Source: an uncultured bacterium (GTDB lineage: Bacteria > Myxococcota_A > Bradymonadia > UBA7976 > VGTA01). Taken from it: DNA of 64,000 nucleotides. The position numbers and the translations under genes were made by a program. The notes below the pieces were generated by a model. It was not told the origin of the DNA and searched no databases. It worked only from the letters and a program-made list of their open reading frames with translations. The DNA lies in the NCBI GenBank assembly GCA_943788935.1, contig CALSSE010000009.1:186001-250000 (forward strand), read 5' to 3'. Positions within the stretch are counted from its first letter, which is position 1. Each line of letters opens with the position of its first letter. Below are positions 1-8,631 of the stretch, in pieces.

Positions 1-1
1 T

Positions 2-157
2 CTTCCCCCCATCTCGACCGTTGATTGGGAGATCGAGCGACTCGATGAGCACATCGCAGAGGTGCATGATCTAATGAGTATCGCTTATCGTGAGCTCAGA
101 GCGAGCGCTGGCTTGCCTCAGCTTGCTCCACCCCCATCGCCCCAAGATCGTCCCTGA
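2..157 (+). CDS. 3' end of an unidentified gene
   Basis: An open frame enters from the left edge and ends at a TGA at 155-157, giving the last 51 residues of a protein. The fragment is mainly helical in character (WEIERLDEHIAEVHDLMSIA) and ends in a Pro/Gln-rich tail. Its last 40 bases overlap, tail to tail, the 3' end of the MazG-like gene on the other strand. I cannot identify the family from this piece, and coding status rests only on the open frame and the sensible amino-acid composition. Confidence 0.45.
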   Translation, partial: LPPISTVDWEIERLDEHIAEVHDLMSIAYRELRASAGLPQLAPPPSPQDRP

Positions 158-483
158 TTGATTCCATTCTTACGCCTAAACGCACCTTCCAAATCAATCT
201 CTAGGCGGTTAGCGATAGCGATGAGATAGTTCATCACATCGACGAGCTCTTCTCCGATATGTTCCACTGATTGAGCTTCAGCTTGTGGAGCATCTTCCAC
301 ATAAAATCGTTGGTGCTTACGGACCGCTTTGAAGAGCTCTCCAACCTCCTCACCCATCAGAAAGCAGTTGTTGATCAAATCGACATCGAGCCATCCATGG
401 AGAGCTTCTAGTTGGTGAATATATCTTTGATACTCACTCATAGGGGCATCTTTGGAGAGAGAGATAGAGAGGGGGGTAGTCAT
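118..483 (-). CDS. MazG-like nucleotide pyrophosphohydrolase
   Basis: A 121-residue protein of the all-alpha MazG/NTP pyrophosphohydrolase superfamily, whose members hydrolyse nucleoside triphosphates to monophosphate and pyrophosphate. Visible are the two acidic metal-binding motifs: EExxE (E45, E46, E49 in GEEVGELFKAVR) and EExxD (E78, E79, D82 in GEELVDVMNYLI). The length fits single-domain MazG proteins. The ATG at 483 is supported by AAAGGA upstream; a second Met at residue 15 is a weaker choice. It is divergent from the cytidine-deaminase fusion at 630 across 146 bp, so the two nucleotide-acting genes may share a control region. Substrate (house-cleaning, dCTP, or an alarmone) cannot be told from sequence. 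Confidence 0.82.
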   Translation of the reverse strand: MTTPLSISLSKDAPMSEYQRYIHQLEALHGWLDVDLINNCFLMGEEVGELFKAVRKHQRFYVEDAPQAEAQSVEHIGEELVDVMNYLIAIANRLEIDLEGAFRRKNGINQGRSWGDGGGAS

Positions 484-629
484 CGGATATTCCTTTATCT
501 ATGTGCTTTGAGAATAATATATTCGTTGAAGTCATAGGGTAAGTGAAGCAAAAATAGTTTATGCTCCGTAAGTAAGAAATCTAAGTTAAGCTGAAATATA
601 AAGGACGTATATCTCGACGAGGTCACTCT

Positions 630-2045
630 ATGACAAAAATTACAAGATGTGTCCTACACAACATTGGTCACCATGACCTTTTTGTGGAGCTATATAGAGA
701 CAAGGAGATCTCTAGAGAGCTAGGGGGCGCTCCCCGGATTGGCTGGTGCCGGCCTCGTTCCGCATCAATGTCACGCCTTGGAGAGCTCTTGCTAGAGCGC
801 TTAGATGAGAGTGGAGCCACCTATTATGGGAACAATTCTCTCCGCTTAAATGAACCGCTCCGCCTCGAAGCGGGTGAGCTGATGTTCGAGTTAAATGAAC
901 GTCCTAAAGATGGGTTTATTTCCCGAGAGACCTTTGAAGCGCTAAACAGTCAGGTGGTGATTCACACGATCTATGCTCCGCTCGCTCACGAGGTTGTATT
1001 AAGTCATGAGCCGACTGAGCTCATCGCTTCATCTCGTAGTCGCCAGCAAAATAATCGACCATCCAAGCTAGATGAGATCGATCGGTTTTTGCTCATTTTA
1101 GTGACCGCTGGCGATGAGAAAAGTAGCCCTCGATTGATCGCTCAAGTGATCCAGAGAATCATTGAGGAGCGTTGGGAGAGTGACCTTCAGCTGCGAGGGT
1201 CAAACTATGAGGTGAGCTGTGAGCATGTAAACACTAATCCTCACTCGATCGCCCCTAGCCAATTGCTTCATTTAGAGAATAGGGTTCTCGAAGAGGCGGA
1301 GAGGGTCGCTGTGAATCATGGAGAAGATTGGAGAGAGTGTTTCAAACTTTATCTCTCAGTGAGCTCAGGGACGACGCTGATGATCTCAGCGATTACCCTC
1401 ACTTTCGCTGAGTGGTCTCCGGTGATGCAGACCATCGGTAAGGCGAGGCACCTATTGTCTTGTACCCCTGAGCATCCCTCGCGAGTCTATCGTCCAAAAG
1501 AGAGAGAACTCTCTTCCATTAAAGAGTGGGTAGCGGTTGAGGAGTCTCAACTCAACCATATCGGTTCACTCGCGGTTAGGGAGCTCAGGGAGTGGCGAGA
1601 GAGCTACTTAGGGCATAGGCCGAGGAGACCAAAAGAGCTTGAAGGACATAGCGATGAAGAGATATTTTTTCATCGTAAAGGACTCAAAGAAGTGCTCTGC
1701 GTCGTCGTGATTGAAGATCGAATCGGGGTCGAAGGTGAGGCGGGGAGTTTAGTCCCAATTCGAGGAGTGAACCTCGAGGTCTCTCTCCCGACCGGGACAC
1801 TGTGTGCGGAGCGTAACGCGATCAGTACCGCTCTTTGTCGCTTCCCTCAACTACAGAGGAGGGATATCAAAGCGGTGGCCGTCCTGAGCCTCGATTCGAG
1901 CCCTAAGCTCGCTAAGCTCGGCCCTTGTGGGGCTTGTGAGGAGTGGCTTCGCAAGGTTCACGAGGTGTCACCTGGCCTGCGAATCATCAGCTTTGGAGAT
2001 CCAAGTGCGGCGCAGGTCTATATTAAGCCAGCGCTACAGAGTTGA
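630..2045 (+). CDS. Large protein with C-terminal cytidine deaminase domain, possible CARF-like N-terminus
   Basis: 471 residues. The C-terminal ~125 residues carry the zinc-dependent cytidine/nucleotide deaminase signature: CAE (C392-A393-E394 in LCAERNAIST) and PCxxC (P432, C433, C436 in GPCGACEEWL). The N-terminal ~330 residues are far beyond a normal cytidine deaminase (~130 aa). They begin with a strand-loop of Rossmann type (RCVLHNIGHHDLFVELY), and a second alpha/beta section (residues 150-265) has a strand followed by a Gly-Thr turn, YLSVSSGTTLMISAITL (241-257). That turn recalls the GGTK-like ligand loop of CARF/Csm6-type sensor domains. The deaminase call is secure; CARF-like is my inference from pattern only. 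Start ATG has GAGG 8 nt upstream. No CRISPR locus is visible nearby. An alternative reading is an unknown nucleotide-metabolism fusion. Confidence 0.8.
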   Translation: MTKITRCVLHNIGHHDLFVELYRDKEISRELGGAPRIGWCRPRSASMSRLGELLLERLDESGATYYGNNSLRLNEPLRLEAGELMFELNERPKDGFISRETFEALNSQVVIHTIYAPLAHEVVLSHEPTELIASSRSRQQNNRPSKLDEIDRFLLILVTAGDEKSSPRLIAQVIQRIIEERWESDLQLRGSNYEVSCEHVNTNPHSIAPSQLLHLENRVLEEAERVAVNHGEDWRECFKLYLSVSSGTTLMISAITLTFAEWSPVMQTIGKARHLLSCTPEHPSRVYRPKERELSSIKEWVAVEESQLNHIGSLAVRELREWRESYLGHRPRRPKELEGHSDEEIFFHRKGLKEVLCVVVIEDRIGVEGEAGSLVPIRGVNLEVSLPTGTLCAERNAISTALCRFPQLQRRDIKAVAVLSLDSSPKLAKLGPCGACEEWLRKVHEVSPGLRIISFGDPSAAQVYIKPALQS

Positions 2046-2079
2046 GCTCTCACCTTGAGATGAGCCTTAAAGAGATGGC

Positions 2080-2754
2080 CTAGCTACGACGAGATTTGAC
2101 CGCCTTCTTTACCTCAAGAACTCCACCGTTTGCGCCGGGGAGACCGCCTCGGAAGAGAACGATGTTCTCTTCTGCATGGATCGCAGCGACCATGATGTTC
2201 TGTAGAGTAGTGCGCGCATTACCGTGTTGTCCAGGCATCTTCTTATTCTTGAAGACTCGTCCCGGATAGGTCGCACAACCGATAGAACCACCATGACGGT
2301 AGAACTCATGTACACCGTGACTGGCTTTGGTTCCTGAGAAATTGTGACGCTTCATAACACCAGTAAACCCGCGGCCCTTTGAGGTACCGGCGATGTCTAC
2401 TTTTTCACCGAGAGTGAAGAGGTCAGCGGCGTTGATCTCTTGACCGACTTCAAAGCTCTCCATCTCTTCTCCGCTCATGCGGAACTCTCGGAGATGACGA
2501 ACTGTAGTGTCGGTGTTGGTTTGCTCGTCAGTAACAATACCCTGAGTTTTGAGAAAGCCGAGGACTGGCTTGCTGAGACGGTGGAGCTTCTGCTCACCAA
2601 ATCCGACGATCAGCGCAGTGTAGCCATCACGCTCTTGAGTACGTTTACCGACGACTTTATTTCCACCGACGTAAACCGCGGTGACGGGAAGTTGGCTGCC
2701 ATGCTCACTGTAGATTGTGGTCATGCCGAGTTTTTGTCCTAGGATACCCTTCAT
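2080..2754 (-). CDS. rplC: 50S ribosomal protein L3
   Basis: 224 residues matching bacterial L3 along its length: the N-terminus MKGILGQKLGMTTIY, the central loop GTSKGRGFTGVMKRHNF and the C-terminal KKMPGQHGNARTT region that reaches toward the peptidyl-transferase centre. L3 binds 23S rRNA early in assembly. It usually sits second in the S10 operon (rpsJ-rplC-rplD-rplW-rplB). Here no ribosomal gene flanks it: a convergent deaminase-fusion gene lies downstream and nagZ lies 226 bp upstream with the promoter at 2876-2904 between. It therefore appears to be transcribed alone. RBS AAAGGG precedes the ATG. Confidence 0.97.
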   Translation of the reverse strand: MKGILGQKLGMTTIYSEHGSQLPVTAVYVGGNKVVGKRTQERDGYTALIVGFGEQKLHRLSKPVLGFLKTQGIVTDEQTNTDTTVRHLREFRMSGEEMESFEVGQEINAADLFTLGEKVDIAGTSKGRGFTGVMKRHNFSGTKASHGVHEFYRHGGSIGCATYPGRVFKNKKMPGQHGNARTTLQNIMVAAIHAEENIVLFRGGLPGANGGVLEVKKAVKSRRS

Positions 2755-2875
2755 GGTATAAACCCTTTCATCTGTAGGTTATGTAAGCTCTCTCATGATG
2801 AGCGGCCCCCTGCGCATGCTCTTGAATTGAGGCGCGCATGATGAGGTATAAAGGGGCTTCTTAGAGCAAGATGAG

Positions 2876-2904
2876 TGTATAGACGCTCACCTCAGCGCTG
2901 TCAA
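2876..2904 (-). promoter_or_regulatory. Sigma-70-type promoter of rplC
   Basis: On the minus strand TTGACA (2899-2904) is followed after exactly 17 bp by TATACA (2876-2881). Transcription would start near 2869, giving a leader of about 115 nt before the rplC ATG. This near-consensus promoter directly upstream of the lone rplC supports monocistronic expression. Confidence 0.65.
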
Positions 2905-2980
2905 GTTAGAACCCAACCTCGAGGTCAATTCGTCTACAAAGATGAAGTCTTGGTTCGAGAAGAGAGCTCTCAGTATGCGT

Positions 2981-4135
2981 TTACTCGTCGTCTTCAGCTT
3001 CTAAATCTTGAGTATTCTGTTCAGCGAGCCGACTCCTCTTTTTATTGAGGTCTTCACGGAGTCGGCGAGATATTCTTACATGTTCGCGGGCCCCAATAAG
3101 TTCGGCAGCGTGTGTTCGGTCAATGGTGTTTTCGTTCGTAAAAATCTGCTTCTTAAGCTCAATAATACGTCTCAGTGGAGAGTCCCAAATCGCCTTGGGG
3201 ACTTGTGGATTCTCGGAGATCTTCATCAAGGTCTCTAAGACCTCAACCTGCTGATCAAGGGTGTGGCACATTAGATAGATATCGAGTCCAGAATCAAACG
3301 CTAGATGAGTCATCTCCTCTATCGAATAATGGTCAGTGATGGCTTTCATCTCAAGGTCATCAGAGATACATACCCCACGGAAGCCGATCTCTGTACGCAG
3401 GAGTCCCTGAATCACCTCTGAGCTTAGCGAAGCGGGATAATCCTTATCGATATGAGGATAGTGAACATGGGAGAGCATCACCATATTGAGAACCTCATCA
3501 TCAACGAGTGATCGATAGGGAAAGAGCTCTTGATTAAGGATCTCTTCTCGACTCAGTCTACACTCAACACGCCCAAGATGGCTATCTGCGTCAGTATTAC
3601 CGTGTCCGGGGAAATGTTTGCCGCAGGCGACGACTTGGTTGTCTTGAAGACCTTGGATCAGAGAGCGGCCTAGCGTAGAGACTACTTGTGGGTCATGAGA
3701 GAGCGCTCTATCACCTATAATCGGATTATTAGGATTGGTGTTGAGGTCGAGGACCGGCGCAAAGTTGAGGTTAAATCCGGAGACACTCAATTCTCGACCG
3801 ACAATCGCGCCGACTTCATAAGCCATAGAGACCGTTCCTTGATGTCCGACACAGACCATATCAGGGAAAATGGTGAATGGCTCGGGGAGGCGTGAAACTC
3901 GTCCCCCCTCTTGGTCGATCCCAATGAAAGGTGGTATCCCTCGACCGAGATGCATGATGGACTCATTGAGGTCAAATATTTGCTCAGGAGAGGTCAGGTT
4001 GCGCTTAAAGAGGATCACACCGCCGAGGCCCCATTCCTCATCGAGTCGCATTAACTCTTTAGGGAGTGTCTCGCCGTGAAATCCGACGATAATCCTCTGC
4101 CCGATTTTTTGCTTCATTCTTGAAAGGTTGCTCAT
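2981..4135 (-). CDS. nagZ: Beta-N-acetylhexosaminidase, GH3 (NagZ-like)
   Basis: 384 residues of glycoside hydrolase family 3, single-domain NagZ type, which removes GlcNAc from muropeptides during peptidoglycan recycling. Hallmarks seen: GGVILFKRN near the start, IDQEGGRVSRL, KHFPGHGNTDADSH (the loop with the family's Asp/His acid-base dyad) and the nucleophile segment ISDDLEM. There is no signal peptide, consistent with a cytosolic recycling enzyme. A charged tail (final ~50 residues, Arg/Lys/Glu-rich) extends past the barrel. RBS GAGAGG precedes the ATG at 4135; Met7 is an alternative start. It lies alone, upstream of rplC but separated from it by that gene's own promoter. Confidence 0.92.
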   Translation of the reverse strand: MSNLSRMKQKIGQRIIVGFHGETLPKELMRLDEEWGLGGVILFKRNLTSPEQIFDLNESIMHLGRGIPPFIGIDQEGGRVSRLPEPFTIFPDMVCVGHQGTVSMAYEVGAIVGRELSVSGFNLNFAPVLDLNTNPNNPIIGDRALSHDPQVVSTLGRSLIQGLQDNQVVACGKHFPGHGNTDADSHLGRVECRLSREEILNQELFPYRSLVDDEVLNMVMLSHVHYPHIDKDYPASLSSEVIQGLLRTEIGFRGVCISDDLEMKAITDHYSIEEMTHLAFDSGLDIYLMCHTLDQQVEVLETLMKISENPQVPKAIWDSPLRRIIELKKQIFTNENTIDRTHAAELIGAREHVRISRRLREDLNKKRSRLAEQNTQDLEAEDDE

Positions 4136-4346
4136 ATGTTAGGCCTCTCGCTTATGTAAGAGCTGTCACACATTGACTTACAGTAGAGCGTAGAATATGT
4201 TACAGTGAATATTGCTCATAGTTGTTCTGTAGATGATGAACTTCAAGGTGATGACTTATTAACACTTTAGAGCCAACACTATTTTTTATACACGATTTTA
4301 GTTTAGATCCCTATTTATTTCGTGAGATCAAGCTGAGGAGATCGAC

Positions 4347-5105
4347 TTGATCATCAAACAAAAGCGAGCAGGGAGCGATCTATCCTATCAAGTGAATGGT
4401 CTGAAAAAGAGTCTATTACTCTGGCTCGCGCACTGTATTCTTAGCCTCTCTCGTAGGTTTATGCTTAGTTTTTTTCGTATTCTCACTCTTAGCTTCTCTC
4501 TTATTCTTAGCTCATCTCTGTCGATCAGCATTGTTTATGCCCAAACGGATTCAGAGAGCGGCATCGTCGGCAGTGTAGAAGGTGAATTGCTCACCAATGG
4601 GGTGTGGTTGAGAAGCTCAGGAGATCATCCCCGACGTACCCAAGCGCTCTCTCCCATGTGGGGGACACGTCTAGCGCTTGATATTCCGATGAATCATTAT
4701 TTGTGGTTAGGCGGAGAAATGACGGTGCTATGGCTTAGCGAGCCTGCCTTAGTGACCTGGTTAAATGACCAACCTCAAGCTGGGCTGAGAGGGGGAGAGC
4801 GAGTCACGTTCTCACCAAGTTTGAGAGGTCGCATCGATTTCCCTTTAGATTGTCGTTGGTACTTAGAGGGATTGATCGCTGGTGGAGTGAGTCGATGGGG
4901 TGAGAATCGAGGAGGCGATTCAGGAGTAGAAGATGACGTTCGCTGGGGGATCACTTGGCGCATGAGCCTTGGCTTGAGATATGCGATCAACACTCAAGTC
5001 CAAGCGGTGATGGCGGTCGGATACACCGAGCAGAGTGGCTATGGAGATGATGACATAAACTTCTCAGCCTATCCGGTGAGCATAGGACTTAGAGGAGGTT
5101 TCTAA
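4347..5105 (+). CDS. Probable outer-membrane beta-barrel protein
   Basis: 252 residues beginning with a TTG codon that has a strong GAGGAG Shine-Dalgarno 7 nt upstream. A long basic and hydrophobic leader (residues ~20-65) ends in VYA-QTD, a plausible signal-peptidase I site. An ATG at 4461 would give a more usual-length signal peptide but lacks a clear RBS. The mature part alternates polar and hydrophobic residues as in beta strands, with repeated LG(L/G)R/WRMSLGLRY segments, and ends in GLRGGF with the C-terminal Phe typical of BAM-inserted barrels. I do not recognise a named family; similar in style to the protein at 20498-21295. Confidence 0.6.
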   Translation: MIIKQKRAGSDLSYQVNGLKKSLLLWLAHCILSLSRRFMLSFFRILTLSFSLILSSSLSISIVYAQTDSESGIVGSVEGELLTNGVWLRSSGDHPRRTQALSPMWGTRLALDIPMNHYLWLGGEMTVLWLSEPALVTWLNDQPQAGLRGGERVTFSPSLRGRIDFPLDCRWYLEGLIAGGVSRWGENRGGDSGVEDDVRWGITWRMSLGLRYAINTQVQAVMAVGYTEQSGYGDDDINFSAYPVSIGLRGGF

Positions 5106-5129
5106 GCGCTGGTCTTAATAAAGACGAAT

Positions 5130-6095
5130 TCAGAGAGCTGATTGAGCGCTCAGGAGTGGATGTCGATCTAAGCGAATCGGGTCAGCTACTGCCGCTAAGG
5201 AGCTTAAGAAGGCAGTAAAGGCCTCTTTTTTCATCGCCACAGGACGCCTTAAATCAGGTTGAACACGCAGCAGTGGGTCAAGCTCATCATCGATTAAGGA
5301 GAGTAGGTCAGCGGCGTGGAATTCTATGGTGAGGTGACGCCCTCCTCGACGCATTCCACGGGCTACCCCTCGGCCAAGATAACGCGCGCCCCGAGGTCCG
5401 AGTAGCGCTAATAATGTACCGATAAGCGGTAGGCCACACCACACCGCGATCGGGAAGTGAGTGAGCGTGGGCGTACTCAGCTCTCCTTGGTGAGAGAGCG
5501 CTCGATAAGGGCTCTCGGGTCCAGCGAGATAAGGTTGATGGGGAGCGGTGAGGAGCGTGGGAGGTCCGAGGATGCTCTGGCTACGTCTACCCAAGAGCCT
5601 CATCCCACCCATGACCATCGCCTTCGCTATATAATAGGGAGCGCAGGGAAAGGCGCTACTCTCATAGCGGTGGCCGCTCTCGATTAAGGGTTGATGAAGG
5701 AGACGGTGGGTGTGATAGCCCGGTGCTCGAAACCCGGAGACTATACTCTGACTCGCCTCTTCTAAGAGGCGCTTGCCTTCGGTAATCTCTCGCGTCGCGA
5801 CCTCATGAGTTAAGGTGGTGAGCGCATAAGGATGGTGCCAACTATGATTACCGATCTCGAAACCACGGTCGCTCATTTCTTTGATGATCATTGGACAGCT
5901 TGGGGAGCGCTCTATGTCTTCAGCGACACAATAAAATGTCGCAGGTAAGCCTAAGGCATCGAACAGTGACATGAAGCGAGGGACACCGACCTCCCAAGCG
6001 TGATCAGAGGCCTGAGCCTCATCGAGTCCATGGATGCGATAATAATGCCAGAGACTGTCTACATCAACCCCGACACTAAACGTTGAACGTGACAC
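5130..6095 (-). CDS. Polysaccharide deacetylase (NodB homology) family protein
   Basis: 321 residues with NodB-domain (carbohydrate esterase 4-like) motifs: the catalytic Asp pair in SVGVDVDS, the metal-binding HxxxH in GNHSWHHP, and the FRAPGY motif 3. Members remove acetyl or formyl groups from amino sugars. The length and the extended C-terminal half (residues 170-300, with a hydrophobic stretch FPIAVWCGLPLIGTLLALLG) resemble the ArnD-type subgroup that acts on lipid-linked sugars. Starts with GTG 2 bp after the stop of the glycosyltransferase gene, so the two are likely translationally coupled. Third gene of the operon 8230-5130. Confidence 0.82.
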   Translation of the reverse strand: MSRSTFSVGVDVDSLWHYYRIHGLDEAQASDHAWEVGVPRFMSLFDALGLPATFYCVAEDIERSPSCPMIIKEMSDRGFEIGNHSWHHPYALTTLTHEVATREITEGKRLLEEASQSIVSGFRAPGYHTHRLLHQPLIESGHRYESSAFPCAPYYIAKAMVMGGMRLLGRRSQSILGPPTLLTAPHQPYLAGPESPYRALSHQGELSTPTLTHFPIAVWCGLPLIGTLLALLGPRGARYLGRGVARGMRRGGRHLTIEFHAADLLSLIDDELDPLLRVQPDLRRPVAMKKEAFTAFLSSLAAVADPIRLDRHPLLSAQSAL

Positions 6096-6097
6096 GA

Positions 6098-6853
6098 TTA
6101 GAGGTCTCGACCAAAGCGGATGATCATCACTAAGCGTAGGATATTCTTGAGGACGTCAGGCACTCGGCGTAAGAGGTGCACCGAGGGAGGACGCTTCTCT
6201 TGTAGATCGATAGGGATCTCTAACCATGACAACGAAGAGCGATGAACTCTCACCACTAGTTCGCTAGCGAACATATCCTTATCGACCACACAGCTCTCGA
6301 CGACGGGAGTCACCGTAGAGAGCTTGAGCGCTTTGAGACCATGAGTATCAGTCCCCCTAAAGCCCACAGAGACTCTGAGCATTCCATTTAAGACGCCGGT
6401 GGCAAATCTTCGAAAGAGCGGTCGACGGTCACGAGCGCCAGGGGCTCGTTTACTACCCACGATGAAGTCAACGGGAGAGTCTCCATCAAAGACCTCGAAA
6501 GCCGCTCGATAGAACTGAGTATCACAGAGGTCGATTTCATCGCAGATGGCATATTCTCCCCGAGCACGGAGTAAACCACGCTTGAGAGCGAGCCCATAAT
6601 TGGGCTCACCGACCGAGAAGGTCGACACATGGGGAAAACGCTCAGAGAGTCTCTCAGCGAGCTCTACAGTTCGGTCTCTTGAACCATTTTCGGCGATGAT
6701 CACTTCATAAGAAGGACCCCACTGATCGAGTGAAGAGACCAGCTCTTCAATCGCTTCGTTAATAATCCCCTCTTCATTGTAGACGGGGATCACCACGGAG
6801 ATCTTGGGAGAGGGCGTCGTCTGCTCTTCGCTATTCTTATTCACATCACTCAT
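6098..6853 (-). CDS. Glycosyltransferase family 2
   Basis: 251 residues of GT-A fold family 2: N-terminal VVIPVYNEEGIINEAIEEL, then VIIAENGSRDRTVELAE, resembling dolichyl/polyprenyl-phosphate sugar transferases (DPMS, ArnC). The usual metal-binding DxD region reads ICDEIDLCD. There is no clear C-terminal transmembrane pair, unlike ArnC; only a short hydrophobic end (NILRLVMIIRF). It sits between an FAD oxidoreductase (54 bp upstream) and a NodB-type deacetylase (2 bp downstream), so it probably transfers a sugar that is then N-deacylated or N-deformylated on a lipid carrier. Exact donor and acceptor are unknown. Confidence 0.85.
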   Translation of the reverse strand: MSDVNKNSEEQTTPSPKISVVIPVYNEEGIINEAIEELVSSLDQWGPSYEVIIAENGSRDRTVELAERLSERFPHVSTFSVGEPNYGLALKRGLLRARGEYAICDEIDLCDTQFYRAAFEVFDGDSPVDFIVGSKRAPGARDRRPLFRRFATGVLNGMLRVSVGFRGTDTHGLKALKLSTVTPVVESCVVDKDMFASELVVRVHRSSLSWLEIPIDLQEKRPPSVHLLRRVPDVLKNILRLVMIIRFGRDL

Positions 6854-6907
6854 AACATCAATATCCGCTTTTTGATCCCCTCAAGTCATGTTGCTCACTG
6901 ATCGATA

Positions 6908-8230
6908 TTAGGTGCGCCACAACCACTTAGCGGCTCGAACACCATCAAGGAGCGCGTCTTCCATAGAGGAGTAGTTCCAATCTCCATACCGACCTACACT
7001 CAAAATGTCTACTTCCGCGAGCCAATGATGAATGATTTCTCGTGACTCATGATAGCGCTCATCATAGATTACATAAGCGTTCGGAATTCGTCTAGGCTCA
7101 ATGAACATCACTTGTTCTCGATGTTCGATGATCTCCATCTCTATGAGTCCTTGGATCACCTCGGGGATGATCTCATCGAGTGAGCGCTCTCGGTCTGACA
7201 GCTCAATATAGAGTGAACTGCACCCTTCGGGAGCCATACTCGGCATGGCGTTGGTGAATGAGCCTACTCGGTACATTGGCCAACGCTCTTCTGGTACATA
7301 TATCCAGTGATCAGCTTGACCGAGCGGTCCTTGAATCCCGACGTTCAGGTAGATGACCTCTGTCGCTCGCAGTTGACCCCTCGCCTCTCTGACGGAGGTA
7401 GGTACGTGAAGAGTACGATCGATGAGATCGGGTAGAGGCATAGAGCTCACCAAGCGCTCATAGCTTATCTCTTGTCCATCCTCGAGTGAGATGATCCGCT
7501 CTCGTGGGTCGATCGTCTTGACCGCCGAGGAGAGAGAGATGTTCTCTCGTCCACCGAGATCGGCGAGCTTCTCGGCAACGGTCTGAATCCCTCCCTTTTT
7601 TGGATATAGGAAAGTGGCGTTATATCCCATGCCCTCTTGATGACAGCCGACCGCTCCGGCGATAATAGACTCCAGGTCGGGGCGAGGCACAAATCGCTGA
7701 CACCAACGACTTGTGATCTCATCGGCAGAGACTCCCCAAAGTTTTGCGTTGTAGGGAATCATAAAGTGTGTAGCGATTCCCTCTCCGAAGTAGAACCTAA
7801 TCCAATCCGAGAAACGCTTGGGTTCATCAGCGAGGCTCACCTCAGGGGGTCGGTTAAACTTGGCCTCTATGGCGCCCATCACACACTCTTTGATCACAGT
7901 TGGCGGAAGACCATAGACGTTTGCTTGAAAGGGATAACGAGTATAGACCCCATGAGACCACACTCGACTCATGCGCTCGACCGGCGCGAAATGTGCTTCT
8001 CCACAAGCTCGGAGAACGAGTGACCTCATGTGGGGATCGCGGAGATGAAGCCAATGGCCGGTAACATCAAAAGTGAAACCACGAATGTGCTCTGAGCGAG
8101 CTTTACCCCCTACGTGTGAGGCCGCTTCTAAGAGGAGAGGAGCCTCGGCGCTTAACTTTTGGGAGTGAATAAGAGTTGAGAGCCCGGCGAGCCCCGCTCC
8201 AATCACAAGCTGTGGTTGATGTTGACGCAT
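6908..8230 (-). CDS. FAD-dependent amine oxidase / UDP-galactopyranose mutase-like protein
   Basis: 440 residues with an N-terminal FAD-binding Rossmann motif VIGAGLAGLSTLIHS followed by the GG doublet HVGGKARSE, as in protoporphyrinogen oxidases, amine oxidases and UDP-galactopyranose mutases. The segment FDVTGHWLHL and the motif IPYNAKLWGVSADEIT resemble the mutase-like NAD(P)-binding proteins found in polysaccharide clusters. A C-terminal FAD contact SVGRYGDWNYSSMEDALLDG is also visible. It heads an operon with a GT2 glycosyltransferase and a NodB deacetylase, which favours a role in sugar or glycolipid metabolism over heme synthesis; hemJ elsewhere in the window already supplies a protoporphyrinogen oxidase. 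Confidence 0.8.
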   Translation of the reverse strand: MRQHQPQLVIGAGLAGLSTLIHSQKLSAEAPLLLEAASHVGGKARSEHIRGFTFDVTGHWLHLRDPHMRSLVLRACGEAHFAPVERMSRVWSHGVYTRYPFQANVYGLPPTVIKECVMGAIEAKFNRPPEVSLADEPKRFSDWIRFYFGEGIATHFMIPYNAKLWGVSADEITSRWCQRFVPRPDLESIIAGAVGCHQEGMGYNATFLYPKKGGIQTVAEKLADLGGRENISLSSAVKTIDPRERIISLEDGQEISYERLVSSMPLPDLIDRTLHVPTSVREARGQLRATEVIYLNVGIQGPLGQADHWIYVPEERWPMYRVGSFTNAMPSMAPEGCSSLYIELSDRERSLDEIIPEVIQGLIEMEIIEHREQVMFIEPRRIPNAYVIYDERYHESREIIHHWLAEVDILSVGRYGDWNYSSMEDALLDGVRAAKWLWRT

Positions 8231-8267
8231 AGCGTTACCCTCGCTGACTTGATCATCTCTTCGGTCC

Positions 8268-8307
8268 GAGAGGTGATTATTAAAAATGAGAGGTGATTAT
8301 TAAAGTT
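8268..8307. repeat. 20-bp direct duplication
   Basis: Two adjacent copies of a 20-bp unit beginning GAGAGGTGATTATTAAA (8268-8287 and 8288-8307), differing only in the last three bases. They lie just upstream of the FAD oxidoreductase operon start at 8230 and could be operator copies or slippage products. Confidence 0.75.
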
Positions 8308-8377
8308 GAGTTACTCAGTAGGACGCTCATCAGACTCCATGAGTACAAGACTCATCGGCCTACAGAGACACGGTGAT

Positions 8378-8447
8378 GAGTTAAAAGAGCAGAGTTAAAA
8401 GAGCAGAGTTAAAGGAACAGAGTTAAAAGAACAGAGTTAAAAGAACA
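8378..8447. repeat. Five tandem copies of a 14-bp unit
   Basis: Unit GAGTTAAAAGAGCA; copies 1-2 are identical, copies 3-5 read GAACA at the end and copy 3 has one A-to-G change. Total 70 bp, non-coding, in the intergenic region between divergent genes. Confidence 0.85.
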
Positions 8448-8631
8448 GAGAGAACCATATCTATCGCCTCTGTTATTTAGGTGGTGAGAGGGAAGAGGGC
8501 AAATAATTTCCACTCCCTTTATCCTCATGAATTGATTCTGATCACGGTGAATGCTAGAGACATCTGCTACACTCACATATTAATAAGTATCTCTTTAGAG
8601 AGCGTTCTTTATGCGATGAGGAGGGAACGAT

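Larger units (their letters stand above)
8231..8631. other. Intergenic region with short tandem repeats
   Basis: About 400 bp between the divergent FAD oxidoreductase and DUF177 genes. It holds two short repeat tracts (8268-8307 and 8378-8447) and is otherwise A/T-rich. No ORF, tRNA-like fold or strong consensus promoter stands out to me, though promoters for both flanking genes must lie here. Confidence 0.5.
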
